Assembly: GCA_027574665.1 (NCBI GenBank)
Contig: CM050657.1
Location: forward strand, 30,379,408 to 30,443,407
DNA: 64,000 bases
Direction: 5' to 3'
Origin: Rhynochetos jubatus
Lineage: Eukaryota > Chordata > Aves > Eurypygiformes > Rhynochetidae
Each line of letters starts with the position of its first letter. Position 1 is the first letter of the stretch. The position numbers and the translations under genes were made by a program. Positions 1 to 10,784 of this stretch are shown here, in pieces. The notes beneath the pieces were generated by a model, which worked only from the letters and a program-made list of their open reading frames with translations, did not search any database and was not told where the DNA came from.

Positions 1-183
1 CTTATCTCAACTTTTACGAGCTTCCCTTGGGATCTGGGTTTTTTTCTTTCTTCCTGGAAGAGGTTTCCTTGCCTGGAAACACTCCCTCCAGCTACCAAAG
101 GGGGACAGTTGGCATGAGATCAAGCAACAGCTTTTCTCCTCAGAAGTGAGTTATCACTCGGTTATCAAGGTGACAGCACTCAC

Positions 184-279
184 CTGCACCCCAACAATAT
201 CTCCGGTGTGATGCCGCTTGAGGAGAGCCCACTCGGACTGGCCCTGCGGCAGGTTTGTGCACACAGCCAGCTCTCCACA
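184..279 (-). CDS. DUS3L: DUS3L-like exon fragment (catalytic domain start)
   Basis: The minus strand reads 32 codons beginning CGELAVCTN and ending GDIVGVQ, followed directly by a GTGAGT donor. This resembles the start of the TIM-barrel domain of tRNA-dihydrouridine(47) synthase (CGEMAVCTN...SEWALLKRH...FGVQ in vertebrates as I remember it). One residue after GQ is missing compared with the family. Upstream codons do not match the family, and no AG acceptor sits at the homology boundary, so the exon's 5' part is missing or decayed. The rest of the catalytic domain would lie left of the window. Family: flavin-dependent reduction of uridine 47 in the tRNA variable loop. Confidence 0.72.
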
Positions 280-644
280 GGCGAGGAAGGAGGCGATGCT
301 CTCACCCCAGGAGAGCACCGTGCAGTACACACACACCACCAGCCCCAGCCTCCCCTCTCCTTGCAGATCATCTGCCCGCTCACTGACAGCTCAGCCCCCA
401 CCCTCCTTCCCGTGCAAGGGGCTGCAGCTTCTCTTGGCTCTCACCCCCCCAAGGACAACACCGTGGCCCCAAGAGCTCACCTTCCTGCACCCTTCCCCCC
501 CTGACAGTAACATGGTCCCCAGGCAGCTCTGTCCCCTGCCTGCCTCTCACCCCACGGGGTCTCTTCTGTCTCCCCAAGCACAATCTCAGCCGCTTGACAA
601 GTTCACCAGAGACAGCAGCCCCCGACCAAACTCTCACTGCTCAC

Positions 645-1165
645 CTTCTTCCTCTCACACGACCACAGCTGTACAGTTCCTTCGTCTGTCACCGGGCCCA
701 CTGCTTGGAGGGAGGGAGCCTCCTCGCCACCCGTGGGGCCGGGACTCTGCAAGGCGTCTGGTTTGGGATCTTCTTGCTCCAGTAGCACAGGACATTGGGG
801 GCCGTCTCCCAGGCCTTCCCGGGGTGTTGTGCAGTTGGACCCCTCTTGCTCCCCTCTAGAGCACCCTGTGGCTTTGCCTGCATTCCCACCCCTGCCGTGG
901 GGCTTGGCCAGACCACAGAGATTGTTCCTCACCAGCGCCTTCCCCTCCCACTGCCTGGCCAAGGCCGTGCTGACGATGTCCTGGTGGCCATCCCCGAGGG
1001 GGGCCTGGGCAAAGCAAAGCGGCAGGTGACGCAGTGCACGCACTTGCCGAAGGCTTCGAAGAGCACGTGGCTGCGCCCCAGGTCCGACGGCTTCGCAGCC
1101 ATGTAGTCGCCGACATCATGAAGGAACCGGCACCACGGGTCGAAGCAGCACTTCTCCGCACGCCC
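645..1165 (-). pseudogene. DUS3L: DUS3L-like CCCH zinc-finger and linker exon, frame broken
   Basis: The minus strand encodes a first CCCH-type finger (KCCFDPWCRFLHDVG) and a second one (FEAFGKC...VTCRF), then a linker ending GPVTDEGTVQLWSCERKK before a GTGAGC donor. Order and spacing match the N-terminal half of vertebrate DUS3L. The two halves are in different frames: a tandem duplication of GCTTT (plus-strand 1010-1020) shifts the frame inside the second finger. The family's final finger histidine is replaced by proline (FAQAPL against FAGAHL). The acceptor at 1166-1167 is weak. Either this is a decaying gene or the duplication is an assembly error. Confidence 0.7.
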
Positions 1166-1650
1166 CTTAAAACAATCAAGAGGAGGTTAAAACCTCTGCC
1201 CTCCGCGTGCCTCCCGGGCATGCTGGTACCTTCTAGCACGAGCGAGGTGAGCCAGGGTCTGCCCCGGCCCAGAGAGGGGCCAGAACTGCCCTCAGCACCC
1301 ACCGCTCCCCGGCCGACTGCGGGGAAATGTTCCCAGGAAGCTGACGGCTGCAGCGTGCCGCAGCACAGCAGCGAGATACCCACCTGAGGGGACACTTCAG
1401 CGCTACCACTTCAGGGAAGCCGGGACTTCACTTGTCCCGCCTCACCCTCTCCCAGCCAGCCGGCGGAGGAGCTTTTGCCAGCACAGCCCCCTGCTGCGCT
1501 CTCCCCGCTGGCAGTTCGCCCTGCTACGGCCCTGTCCTCCATGTGCTTCCCTAAGCTTAAAAACAAAGACACCCCTTGAGCAGGAAGAGCCCACCGGGGT
1601 CCCAAATTCCCCGCCCCAGCGCAGCGCGGAGCAGGGCCCCTACACCCTAC

Positions 1651-1880
1651 CCGGCCGGCTCTTGTTCTGCCCCCGGGCCCGCTTCCGCTCCGAGGGCTCC
1701 TTCTCGGCTGCTCCAGCATCCCCTCGCCTTTCCCCACCCTGACTGCGGCCCTCCGACCTCACCCGCTCGGCGGGGGCTCGCTCTGGCAGCTCCACCTCCT
1801 CCTCCTCGCCACCCGCCTGGCCACCGGGCTCGGCCCTGGCCCCCAGGGAGCCACGGAACTGCTCCTTGGAGGCGAGGGAC
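1651..1880 (-). CDS. DUS3L: DUS3L-like exon 2 (N-terminal basic/acidic region)
   Basis: This exon lies between a CCGCAG acceptor and a GTAGGG donor on the minus strand. It encodes SLASKEQF..., a glutamate-rich stretch and the basic motif KRARGQNKSRP. DUS3L has TTKEQF at the same place and KRARGQNKGRP just before its zinc fingers. The segment that follows in homologues (KPTNYDKNRLCPS) was not found between here and 1165, so one exon is missing or unrecognisable. The reading frame within this exon is open. Confidence 0.72.
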
Positions 1881-2265
1881 CTGCGGAGCCAGAGCACCCA
1901 AGCGCCACCCGCAGCCGGCGGGGAGCGGGGGGCCGAGGAGATGGGGGAGAGGGGTCTGCTGCGGGGAGGGGGCGCTGCCGGGGGGTGCCGGGGCCGGGCA
2001 CGTACCGGAGGGTAGGGAGAGGTCCCGCACGTACCGGGGGGTTATGCCGGGGCCGGGCACGTTCCGAGGGGCCGGAGGCGCCAGGCGCGGACCGGTGGGG
2101 TTGTGGCGGAGCCGGGCCCGTGCGGGGACCTATGGAGGGGCCGGGCACGCACGCGGGAGAGGGCGGCGGGATCAGAGGGACAGGGCACGGACCAGGGCAC
2201 GGACCGGGGCACGGGCCTGGGACTACCCAGGGGCGGGACCGGAGCAGCCCCGAACCCGCACTCAC

Positions 2266-2284
2266 CGCACGCCGCCGCCGCCAT
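2266..2284 (-). CDS. DUS3L: Putative DUS3L first coding exon
   Basis: A minus-strand ATG in good context (GGCAGCATGGCG) is followed by GCG repeats (MAAAAC) and a strong donor GTGAGTGCGG, all inside a CpG island. Its position upstream of the KEQF exon and the alanine-rich start suit DUS3L. Joined directly to the exon at 1880 the phases do not agree, so another small exon or a different acceptor is probably needed. This is inference from splice-site quality, not from homology. Confidence 0.45.
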
Positions 2285-2620
2285 GCTGCCGCGCGCGGTG
2301 ATGACGCGCGGGCCGGCCGCCGGCATCACGTGACGGGGACGCGGGGCGTGCCTTCCGCTGCGCGGGCCGAGCCGGGCGCCGGCCGGGCTGTGGGAGCGGC
2401 CGCAGCGGGGCTCTGGCTGTGTGTGGGCGGCGGGGGGAGGCCCTGAGCCCCCCGCGCGGGCTGGGGTGGCCCGCGGCACTCAGGGAGCCGTGGGGGCAGG
2501 CAGTCCCGCTGCCCGGGGAGCAGCCGGGCGCGGGGCCGGCTGGGGCTGCCTGTAGCCCCCCGTGTTGGGGCGCCGCGAGCGGGGAGAGGCGGCTGGTGTG
2601 TGGTCCTGGCACCCGGGAGG

Positions 2621-3960
2621 GGCGACATGCCTTCCTGTGGCTCTTGAGGGCCTCTCTGTTTTGGGGCACCTCCTGGCTGGCGTCCTGGGAGGGACCCGGG
2701 GTGAACATGGAACAACCCCAGCTGCTGTCCCCGCCGGGCTCTGGCTGGAGCAGGGCTGGTCCTGGCTGGAGGGAGCAGGACAAGCCACCTGGGGGTCTTT
2801 GTCTCCTGACGCCTGAGGGTTCCCTGAGCCTGGGGAGGGTGGGTGGCTCTTCTGCCCTTGGCAGCTGGCAGCTGGCAGCTGGAGAGGACGGCGCTTTCTG
2901 CAGGGGTGCAGGGCCCTGGGTGTGGGTTCTTTGCAGGGTTGGGGTTTTGCAGCAGTAACTGCCAGGCCAGGTTGCGGGGTGTTCCGCCTGAACTGAGGGG
3001 CTGAGGCAGCTCCTGCTGCACACACCGTAAAGCTGCCCTGGAGCTGTCCCACAGGCAGGAGCTTGTTGGTGCTGCTCCAGCAACAGGATTTTCCTCCTCA
3101 CCCTTCAGAGACATCTTCTGGCTGGACGCAGCTGAGGGGTGGGAGGGCTTCGTGTTTCCAGCGCTGGTCGCCCGCGGGAAGAAGCGGTCTCTGCTCCTCG
3201 CAGCGGGCTGGTGCCGTCCTGCCTTCCTCCTGCCATGGACAGGCATAGGGTGGATGGAGGAGCCGTGAGACAAGGCCACCTTGGCCCTGGGGCAGGGCTT
3301 GTCCTCTGACGTGGCCTGTAGCCAACACAAAACTGACTCCAGTTCCGAGGTGCTGCCACACGTTCCCGATGGCGGCATTAACGAGGCTGTCCTGCTGGCG
3401 CAGGGAGCGAGGGCTGCGGAAGTTCAGGCTCCAAACCCAACGGACGTGTCCGATGTTGGACGTGTGGTGTGCAACGGCACACCCTGACCTCTGCTCCCTC
3501 CGCTGAACCTGACACGTCCCCCCCACGCACTTGGGACTCTCCTTCCCACCTCTTTCCTGGTCCCTCGTCAGTGAGTGCTTCGTGGGCGATCCTGGGAGTC
3601 TGCGCCTGGTGTGCGCAGGCCGCGAGCGAGAATCTTGTAGCAGAATCTCTGCACCCACAATCTGCCCAAATCTCTGACTCTGGAGGGACAAGAGGCCTCG
3701 CTTTCAGCGTGGGGCCGTGTCCGCGAGTCCTGCAGGGACCCTTCTGTGCTGGCTCCCTGCCAAAGGGCTGCTTCCCCTGGGCAAGGGGACAGGGGAGTCG
3801 CCCCCCCATCCCTGCCACTGGCGGTGACTCGTCCCAGAGGGCGGCTCGGGGCCCTTTGGGGCTCGCCGGCTTGACCTGGGGCTCAGCAGGACTTTGGCAG
3901 CTCTTGGGCACTGTTTCCCAGTGCCCCCTGGAGAAGGAGTGGCACGGAGAGGTTCTGGAG
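2621..3960. other. Intergenic, no gene recognised
   Basis: GC-rich sequence with open frames on both strands, none resembling a known protein and none bounded by convincing splice sites. A triple GGCAGCTGGCAGCTGGCAGCTGGAG occurs near 2860-2885. It lies between the two minus-strand genes. Confidence 0.5.
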
Positions 3961-3968
3961 GAAAGGCT

Positions 3969-3974
3969 TTTAAT
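3969..3974 (-). terminator. Candidate poly(A) signal for the PRR22-like gene
   Basis: ATTAAA on the minus strand, about 190 bp beyond the last recognised PRR22-like exon, preceded by an open stretch that may hold the final short exon. Confidence 0.35.
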
Positions 3975-4163
3975 GGAAAAACACAAAGGGAAAAGACTCT
4001 TTAAACCTACTGTAACACCACGCTTCTCCCCCAGTCCCGCTGCCCCCATGTGCAGGCCCCCAGGCCTCAGCCCTGCTGTAGGCCTACTCCCCCCCCCGCC
4101 AGCCCCGAGCTGCCTGCCAGAGCCCTGCGCTTCCTGCCAAGGTGCTCTTCTCCCAATCCTTAC

Positions 4164-4634
4164 CCCGCTCCTCTGCCATGGCCAGTGGGGACGGTGGCAG
4201 GTCCATCGCTGCATCCCCCCACGGCTCCAGGAGCTCCGTGACAAAGATGTGGGTTTCCTCGGTGTTTGGGATGGCATCAGGGGTCTCGGGCCCGGGGGTG
4301 CCCCTGTGGCGGTGGCCAGGCTGGAGATGTTGATCTGTGCCGCCGGCCCCTTGATGTGCTGGCAGCTGGGGCTGGACATTGGCCGCAGCAGCTGGGTTGG
4401 GGCCACCGCTGTGCCCTGAGGGATTGGGGGTGCCCAGTGTTGTGGTTGGCCATGGGGGGTCACCAGGGCTACCGAGGCCAGGGGGGTCCCATAGCCCCCG
4501 GGGACCCACAGGGCAGAAGGCAGCAGACGAGTGGCACCGTGGCCCAGTGTGATGGTGGCCAGTGGCAGCAGGATGGTGCCGGTCCCCGGCAGGTGGAAGA
4601 CCCGGGGATCGAAGAGGCAGCCACACGGAGCCCT
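4164..4634 (-). pseudogene. PRR22: PRR22-like main exon, frame broken
   Basis: After a CTGCAG acceptor the minus strand reads RAPCGCLFDPRVFHL, close to the signature of proline-rich protein 22 (APCGCFFDPRVF as I remember it), and continues proline-rich. The stretch resembling a real C-terminal region (IPNTEETHIFVTELLEPW..., acidic and lacking low complexity) is in a different frame. A frameshift is therefore likely near the GGGGCACCCCCGGGCCCG run at about 4285-4302. The exon can end at GAGCGGG before a GTAAGG donor. PRR22 function is poorly known. Indel in a GC-rich run could also be a sequencing error. Confidence 0.6.
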
Positions 4635-5037
4635 CTGCAGACCTGTGTGGGCGAGAGGAAGCCGTGCTGGGCCGAGGACACCCTCCAGGGGCACCCACCG
4701 AGTCAGTCCCAATGGCCAACGTCCCGCAGCTCTGCGCCTGGCACGTGGGCAGATGGTAGCCGGGGTGCTCCCCACGGGGTAGGCTGGGATTTTAAATCGG
4801 GGAGGGGGCTGGCTTCCCTGAGGTGGAATGGGAGATGTGTTCTCAGCTCTTTGGGAAATCCCCTAGGAATTGGGTTTAGTGGGCAAGCATCACCCAGGCG
4901 AGGGCGCGGACGCTTGCCTGTGCTTGCAGCACCCCTGTGCCGTATGTGCTGGGGGATGGGGGTGCTGGGGCTCCCAGGGGTGGGGGATGCTGAAAGTGCC
5001 CGGGGTCAGGGTGCCGGAGCGGACAGGGCTGCCATAC

Positions 5038-5142
5038 CTGCTGGGGGTGGCAGGGGGACCTGGGGTACCACCCTCGCCGCGGGTGCCCAGGCTGTGGGGA
5101 AGGGCTGTTACTGCCCGGGCAGTGGGCACAGGTTGGCTGAGC
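5038..5142 (-). CDS. PRR22: PRR22-like middle exon
   Basis: A minus-strand exon of 105 bp, phase 0 at both ends, between a CTTCCAG acceptor and a GTATGG donor. It encodes a Pro/Ser/Cys-rich peptide starting AQPTCAHCPG. Two frames are open, so the frame was chosen by phase with the flanking exons. Assignment to PRR22 is by position and composition. Confidence 0.45.
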
Positions 5143-5177
5143 CTGGAAGAGAGACAGGAGCGACAGCCAGCGCTCAC

Positions 5178-5321
5178 CTCGGCTCTTGGCCCTGAGAGCA
5201 TCCCCGGGCTGCAGGGGTCGGCGTTGGTCCCAGCCTCGGAGGGTAGAAGGTTTTGGGGAGCACAAAAATCTGGCGGAGCTGCGGCACAGGGGGGGCACGG
5301 GGGCCGTGGTGGCTGCGCCAT
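5178..5321 (-). CDS. PRR22: PRR22-like first coding exon
   Basis: Minus-strand ATG with a Kozak context (GGCACCATGGCG), 48 codons (MAQPPRPPCPP... containing DFCAP), then a GTGAGC donor. Vertebrate PRR22 also starts with a short proline-rich peptide containing FCAP. Phase 0 at the donor agrees with the next exon. Confidence 0.5.
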
Positions 5322-5882
5322 GGTGCCTTCTGGCTGCTGGTTGCCAAGGACTCTCTGGGGTGTCCCAGGAGGGAACGTGGGGGCTCCCTGTGTTCCGCTC
5401 CGCCCCAAGAGCCCTCCCTCCGGGCAGGGAAAGGGTTTAGGGGTGCTGGGTGCCCCCGGCCCCTACAGGCAGCTCTCAGGGCCATGGGGGCAAGCCTTGG
5501 TCTTTTCCCGACGGTGGGATAAGCTTGGCATTGGTGGGCCTTGGTGGAACGAGTCCCAGGCCTGGAGTGCTGGCATGGAGGGCAGGGGCTGTTCAGGAGC
5601 GGGGGCACGGCAGGCGAGGTGGAGGTGTGGCACGGGATGTCAGGGAGAGGTGTGACGCTCCAGCCCTTCCAGTCAGGCACCAGTTGAGAGTCCCTGGGTG
5701 AGGATGAGGGGGAGAAACAAAGCAGGTGTGGTGGGTGTCTGCACCCATCGCCCAGCCGGGATGCCAGCCCTGAGGGCTTGTTGTACCGTGTCTGGAAGCA
5801 GGGTCAGGCTTCGCAGGAAGATGGCAGAGCCGGGGCTCGCAGAGGCAGGGAGAAGACCCGACAGGGCAGAGCTCAGTTAGAA

Positions 5883-5908
5883 CGTCAGCGCTGACGCCGT
5901 CACGTGAC
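5883..5908. promoter_or_regulatory. CRE-like palindrome next to USF-type E-box
   Basis: A perfect 14-bp palindrome CGTCAGCGCTGACG (5883-5896) is followed two bases later by GTCACGTGAC (5899-5908), a 10-bp palindromic USF/MYC-type E-box. It lies about 560 bp upstream of the PRR22-like ATG on the minus strand, so it may be that gene's distal promoter. Confidence 0.4.
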
Positions 5909-5959
5909 CAGAGGGGTTTCTCCAGTACCTTAATTGCAAGAGGAGGTCTAAAGAGCCTT

Positions 5960-6510
5960 TTTCTCATCCTCTGTTACTCTGTTTCCCCCCAGCATCCAAT
6001 AAAGGATGGAGATTCTCCTTAGCCCTCCTTCTGTTAATGTCCTTATAGAAACACTTTCTTCTTGTCTTTTCCAGTCGGACCAGATTCAGTTCCAGCTGGG
6101 CTTTGGCCTTTCTACTCTTCTCCCTGCATAGTCTCATGACATCCTTGCGGTCTTCCTGAGTGGCCCACCCCGTCTTCCAAAGGCCACGAACTCTCCTTCC
6201 TGACTTCACACCAAAGCTCTCCGTTTAGCCAGGCAGGTCTTCTTCCCCACCAGCTCCTCCCCCGGCACATCAGGACAGCCTGCTCCTGTGCCTGAAGGAT
6301 TTTCTTCTTGAAGCCCAGCCTTCCTGGGCTCCTTTGCCCTTCAGGATGGCCTCCAAAGGGACACTGTTAATGCATTCTCTAAACAGGCCAAAGCCTGCTC
6401 TCTCCAAGTCTAAGGTGACAGCGCTACTGACCTCCCTCCTTACGTCACCAAGAATAGAAAAACCTATCATATCATACGCGGCGGCTGAAGACACGAGCCA
6501 GGATTCCGTG
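5960..6510 (-). mobile_element. CR1 LINE ORF2 fragment (endonuclease-RT linker)
   Basis: The minus strand encodes, with one break, the region between endonuclease and reverse transcriptase typical of avian CR1: FSILGDVRREVS, FGLFRECINSVP, ILKGKGAQEGW, then LWKTGWATQED, KAKAQLELNL, KCFYKDINRRRAKENLHPLLDAGG. The element is truncated at both ends and carries no 3' end. It is an old non-functional insertion. Confidence 0.88.
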
Positions 6511-6959
6511 AGCTGAGCGAGCTGACTAACTTGATTTTCCCACACGATTCTTTTATAATCACAGAGAAGGATTGGACTCTGCAGCCAAGAGCAATGCTCC
6601 ACGTACACAGTACGCACACCACGCAGCAGTCCCACGCATCCTCCAGAGGCCAGTGTTCTGGTCTCTAGCATCACACATTCCTTTCTAGGATTACTTGCTT
6701 GTACTCTTGGAACCATTCTGCAAGGCTGGTCCAGGATCCTGTTTAATGTTTACTTTAACACATTCAACAACACATCGGAGACAGCAGCTGCTTCAGACGG
6801 CTGTCAGTGAGAGGGGAAAGTTGTTGGCTGGTGGAGCAGCTGAATGGAAATTCAGCGTTGGCATCTGGCATAACAGGAGCTGGCAGCATTTCTGATGGGC
6901 TGGAGGGTGAGGGGGTAAAGAGCAGTCCAGTCCATTCCTGCATTTCAACGTCCATCTGC
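6511..6959. other. No gene recognised
   Basis: Unique-looking AT/GC-balanced sequence. Short open frames on both strands have no recognisable product. Confidence 0.4.
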
Positions 6960-7610
6960 AGTGTCACCCTGGGGACACTCCTGACGATCTCAGGGAGGCC
7001 ATGGCACTCGGGGGAGGCTCCTGAGACCTGGAAGAGAGGACATGTGCAGCAATCTTCACAGCACACTGCGCTGTGCACGGGACACCTACCCACCCACAGC
7101 ACCTCTTGTAACAGCAGAGCTGTGTCTAATGTACCACCCAAAGACTGCCCAGGCAAATTTCGACAAAATACTATCGTTAGCAGCTTTCTGCCCTGACAGC
7201 CAAAGTAAAACGGGAAATATCTCCAGTTATCCTAAACTGTCAAGCGCAGTCCTGATTTTATTCAGGTAGACCTCCCGCCTGACGTAATGAGCCTTTCACT
7301 TGAGTCCTGGCCTAATCCTAGCTTTAACTGCAGAACCACCACATTCCAGGTCTGGCTGGAAAGCAACCGGCTATGGAAGTCCACCTAGCCAGTTCTCGTC
7401 TCCTCAGGTGCATGCAGATAGGCATTACAGCTTTGACGATTCACTGTTCGCGTGTACACCAAAGCACACTTGGGAAAAAAACCACTGACATAATGTTTTT
7501 CCCTCCTCTCCAGGTGATCACCCTTCACCGTTAGGTGTATCAGGGGATGTCTGGGATGTAAAACCAAAGCGGCCTTTGGCAGGTACCAGATTGATTCAAA
7601 CAATAAACTG
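6960..7610 (+). repeat. Segmental duplication block a (partner 39470-39830)
   Basis: Sequence from GAGCCTTTCACTTGAGTCC onward recurs at 39521 with few changes, up to CAGATTGATTCAAACAATAA. The partner lacks about 270 bp that are present here (7010-7280). In both copies a plus-strand frame is open through VHADRHYSFDDSL and CTPKHTW, and DVWDVKP is also encoded, followed by GCAG/GTACC. The distance between the possible splice sites is too short for an intron (about 39 bp), so I do not call exons. It marks the left edge of the ANKRD26-like duplication unit. Confidence 0.7.
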
Positions 7611-9679
7611 AACCTGTTCTGGACATAATTGAGAATGAGAGCTCTGCTAAGGAGCAACAGCAGTGCAAGCTCCCAATAAAGGCAAGTGACATAAGAAGCA
7701 GCAGTAAGCTCTGTGATGATGTGTAAGCCAACGAAATCTGGCTGCCTAGCAGTTTGATCAAAGACCATGCGGTACTTGAGCAAACGGCGTGCATTTGTAT
7801 TTTGATTTGGCATTGGTTTCTTTTTGTCTGATGCTGGTTTGATGTGAAACACCATCTGTGCAAAATTACTTCAGAAAGTCTCAGCCTTTCAAGAAATTTA
7901 AGCTAGCGAAGCTAGCCATCAGGAGGTGAGGCTCACAGAAAAACCGTTTACCAACTGAAGATTTCACGGCACTTTACTGGGAACAATCATGGTTCTCTCC
8001 CTCAGTACCAACTGAAAATTGTGTCCAAGCCTGTTCCAAACTCACATTTACCAACATCTGAAATGCAGCTGGCACAAACATGATGCATTTCAGCAGCCAA
8101 CAAAGCAAATCATAAACACATCTTTAACTTTCTGCCCAGTCTGTTATTTGCTGTACTGGTCCACTGCTGGAACGAATAAGGTGCCCATACCTCTCCAGCA
8201 GAATTCTTCTCACAAATGCTCTGTGCTCCTGAATGCGTCTGGGCAGGGCTCGGATACGAGCTCTGTAGACTCAGAATGACCGATGTGTTAGTGTGCAGGC
8301 ACCAAAGCCAGGGACACCAACCATAGCTCTGACCCAACAAAGCATTTTACCTCGAAAAATTTCACTAACATCACTGGAATCACCGATACGCTTCCTACTG
8401 AACCAGTATGTAAAGTCTTCACGCAATTGCATTCCCAGCATTCAGCATTTTTCAGGACGACCAACAGACTGGAAAGAAACCTGAGTGAGACGGAAGCAAT
8501 GAAACCATTCTTCCATCGCTTCTCGGTATGAGAACCGGAGAGGCCTCAAGGTAGTAAAGAACTTTCTGTAACAAATTTCATTTGGGAAAGCTCAGTGAGG
8601 GAATCTTATCAATCCGGGGGAAGGGGACAGTAAAGAAGAGCAGCAGCCTTTTGGCATCCAGTGACAGGCTGAGAGGCAATGGCCCCAAACTGAAATCTGA
8701 AACACAGGAAATTCCATAAACCTAAGAAAAAAGATTTTTAGTAGCAGGCATACACTCATGGAGCATGATTTTTAAAAAATGTTGAGAATAACCACATGAG
8801 TAGGAATCCTTTGGGAACCGAAATCAATTCTCAGTGCATTACAGTCCCACTTTTAGCACACATTTCTCACTTTCTTGTGGTTTGTAGCTCCTGAGTAGTT
8901 GTAATTAAAGAGGGGAGACAAAAGTTTTATTTTGCTTTGTTATCATCTAAAATGTAACTAAACCTAATAAAGGCAATTATGATCTACCTGTCTTCACAAT
9001 AACACACTTGGAAATGACACTTTCAGCGAGAACTGTAGATAGCTACAATATGCATGTGCTTGCCCAAAAAGTGCGAGCAAGTCAGCCCCTGTGGTTCTGA
9101 AGATGCTAGTCAGTCTCTTCTGTTACACAGTCACTCTTTTACTGTGCTGGAAAGGAAATACCATTTCTTGTTCATCACTTAGAGACAGCCAAAAGAAATC
9201 CGTTCCACATTCGCAATAGCTGTTAGTCCTACTGTGTGCACACGTACGCATGGGACGCGGTGCGTCGGACTGGACTGGGGACAACTGAAACGGCCACCAC
9301 TCAGCACGGCCACCGACTGTACAGGGCCTCAAGGGGGCACACCAGAAGCACCCCCACAGCTCCAGCTCTCCACCTAGGTAGAGCAAAAGCTGTTAGGGTC
9401 ACTGCCTGGAGCACGTGTGGAACAACCCAGTTCTCTTCAAAGCCTCAGAGCAAGCAATGCCAAGAAATGCAATCTTCCAGCCACCTCTTCTGAGCTGTAC
9501 TCCTCCTATAAACACAGCAATTGCAAAGCAGGTGCACTGCGCCAGATGATTAGCAGCTTATGGTTACGAGCCCAACCAGTCTTTACGGAAACGTTTCCTT
9601 CTTGGTAAACAAACTACATGAGGCGATTTAATAGGGGGGAAATACGGACTGGGAAAAGGGAATTTCAGACTGCCATGCT
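7611..9679. other. Unduplicated stretch, no gene recognised
   Basis: AT-richer sequence absent from the second copy (its partner joins 39830 to about 39880). No ORF with a recognisable product and no complete mobile element was seen. Confidence 0.45.
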
Positions 9680-10385
9680 GTACCTCAGCAGTACAATGAC
9701 TGTGAGCTAAATTGTCCAGCTACAGTGAATCAGGTCTACATAAAGGTGTACCTTTAGCAGATTCGCTCAAATACCAAGGCTTATGCAACACTTAGGCCCT
9801 GTTTGGAAATCTTCCTGCGGTGCATGGGTCTTGTGCAGGGTATCAGAACAGGAATGAAACATCTCATGCAGACAGGAATAGAAACAACAGCTACTGGATG
9901 GTACTTAGAGAAAGCTACAGATCAGCTACATAGAACACATTGAAAGACAAAGCAACGCTAGAAAATACCAACATCTTAAAAAGCAAACAAACAAAGGAGC
10001 TCTTAAGAGAGTAAGAAAAGGAATGGATAAAAACTAAAACCAAAAAATTAGGGATCACCCAGGAGCCAAAAAGACCAAAGAAACAGTATGAACAAAGATC
10101 AAAAAGCTAGTAAAAAATGAATAGAAACGGCCGATAATTGGTTTAGTGGTAGATTCTAGCTGTTCATTTTGCTTCTTTCTTAGCTAATAACAAATAAACA
10201 GTTCCTGTTGTGCCTACAGGACTTTATCCACAGGCCTCATCAGCAGTCTCTTATCTTCAAAGTATGGAGCTAAATTTCAGCCTGACGAGCTAGCAAAGGC
10301 CCTACCAACTAAAGCTGACTCTAATCACAGGGCTTCTTTTTATTGATAGCATTCTGAAACCTTTGACAGGGGCTGTAGGGTCTCC
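9680..10385 (+). repeat. Segmental duplication block b (partner 39880-40250)
   Basis: Shared landmarks include TAGGGATCACCCAGGAGCC, GGTTTAGTGGTAGATTC and TTTGACAGGGGCTGTAGGG. In this copy a frame reading GLISSLLSSKYGAKFQPDEL... is open to a stop near 10345. In the partner the first half is changed while PNELPKALPP... remains. Nature unknown; it may be the relic of a 3' exon of an older gene. Confidence 0.6.
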
Positions 10386-10784
10386 TGGTCTTGGTTGGGA
10401 AGTGACCCGGAAGTGACCTGTGAAAACCAGAAGTTTTTGTGGCTGAGCATGTGTCCAATTGAAAAAGGACTTGAGAAGAAATACCTCCTCTAGGAAAGAG
10501 CATAGAGATGGATTGTGTTTACTCTGTGTTGCCATCTTGGAAATCAACTCCTGCTCTTTCTGCTACGATGGCTGAACGAAAACAAATATACCCCATCAAA
10601 AAATCCATTTTGCTCTCCATTAAATGGCTAGTCTGATTACAGAGATACTCTCAGAACGGCTACTTAGCCACTTCCCAATACTCACAGAATTTAGGTTTTG
10701 CAAGCTGAATTTACTCAGATGTGATTTCAGCAAAGGGGTTTTTTCTGTCTTTTAAAAAATTATTATTTTACCTCTTCCTTCTAG

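Larger units (their letters stand above)
1590..2620. promoter_or_regulatory. CpG island over the DUS3L-like 5' end
   Basis: The stretch is very rich in G+C and CpG and includes tandem-like variants of GGGGCCGGGCACG between 1985 and 2230. A perfect E-box core TCACGTGA lies at 2326-2333, about 42 bp upstream of the proposed minus-strand ATG, with the CRE-like GATGACGCG just beside it. This is the expected layout of a TATA-less housekeeping promoter. A plus-strand reading frame through 2419-2958 has no recognisable product and I do not call it. Confidence 0.6.

Noticed and set aside
1-183. Further DUS3L exon at the left edge
   Set aside because: Neither strand shows the expected continuation after GVQ; the next exon must lie outside the window.
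2419-2958. Plus-strand frame of 179 codons in the CpG island
   Set aside because: GC-rich sequence has few stops. Composition is Gly/Trp/Arg/Pro without domain, and no splice or family support.
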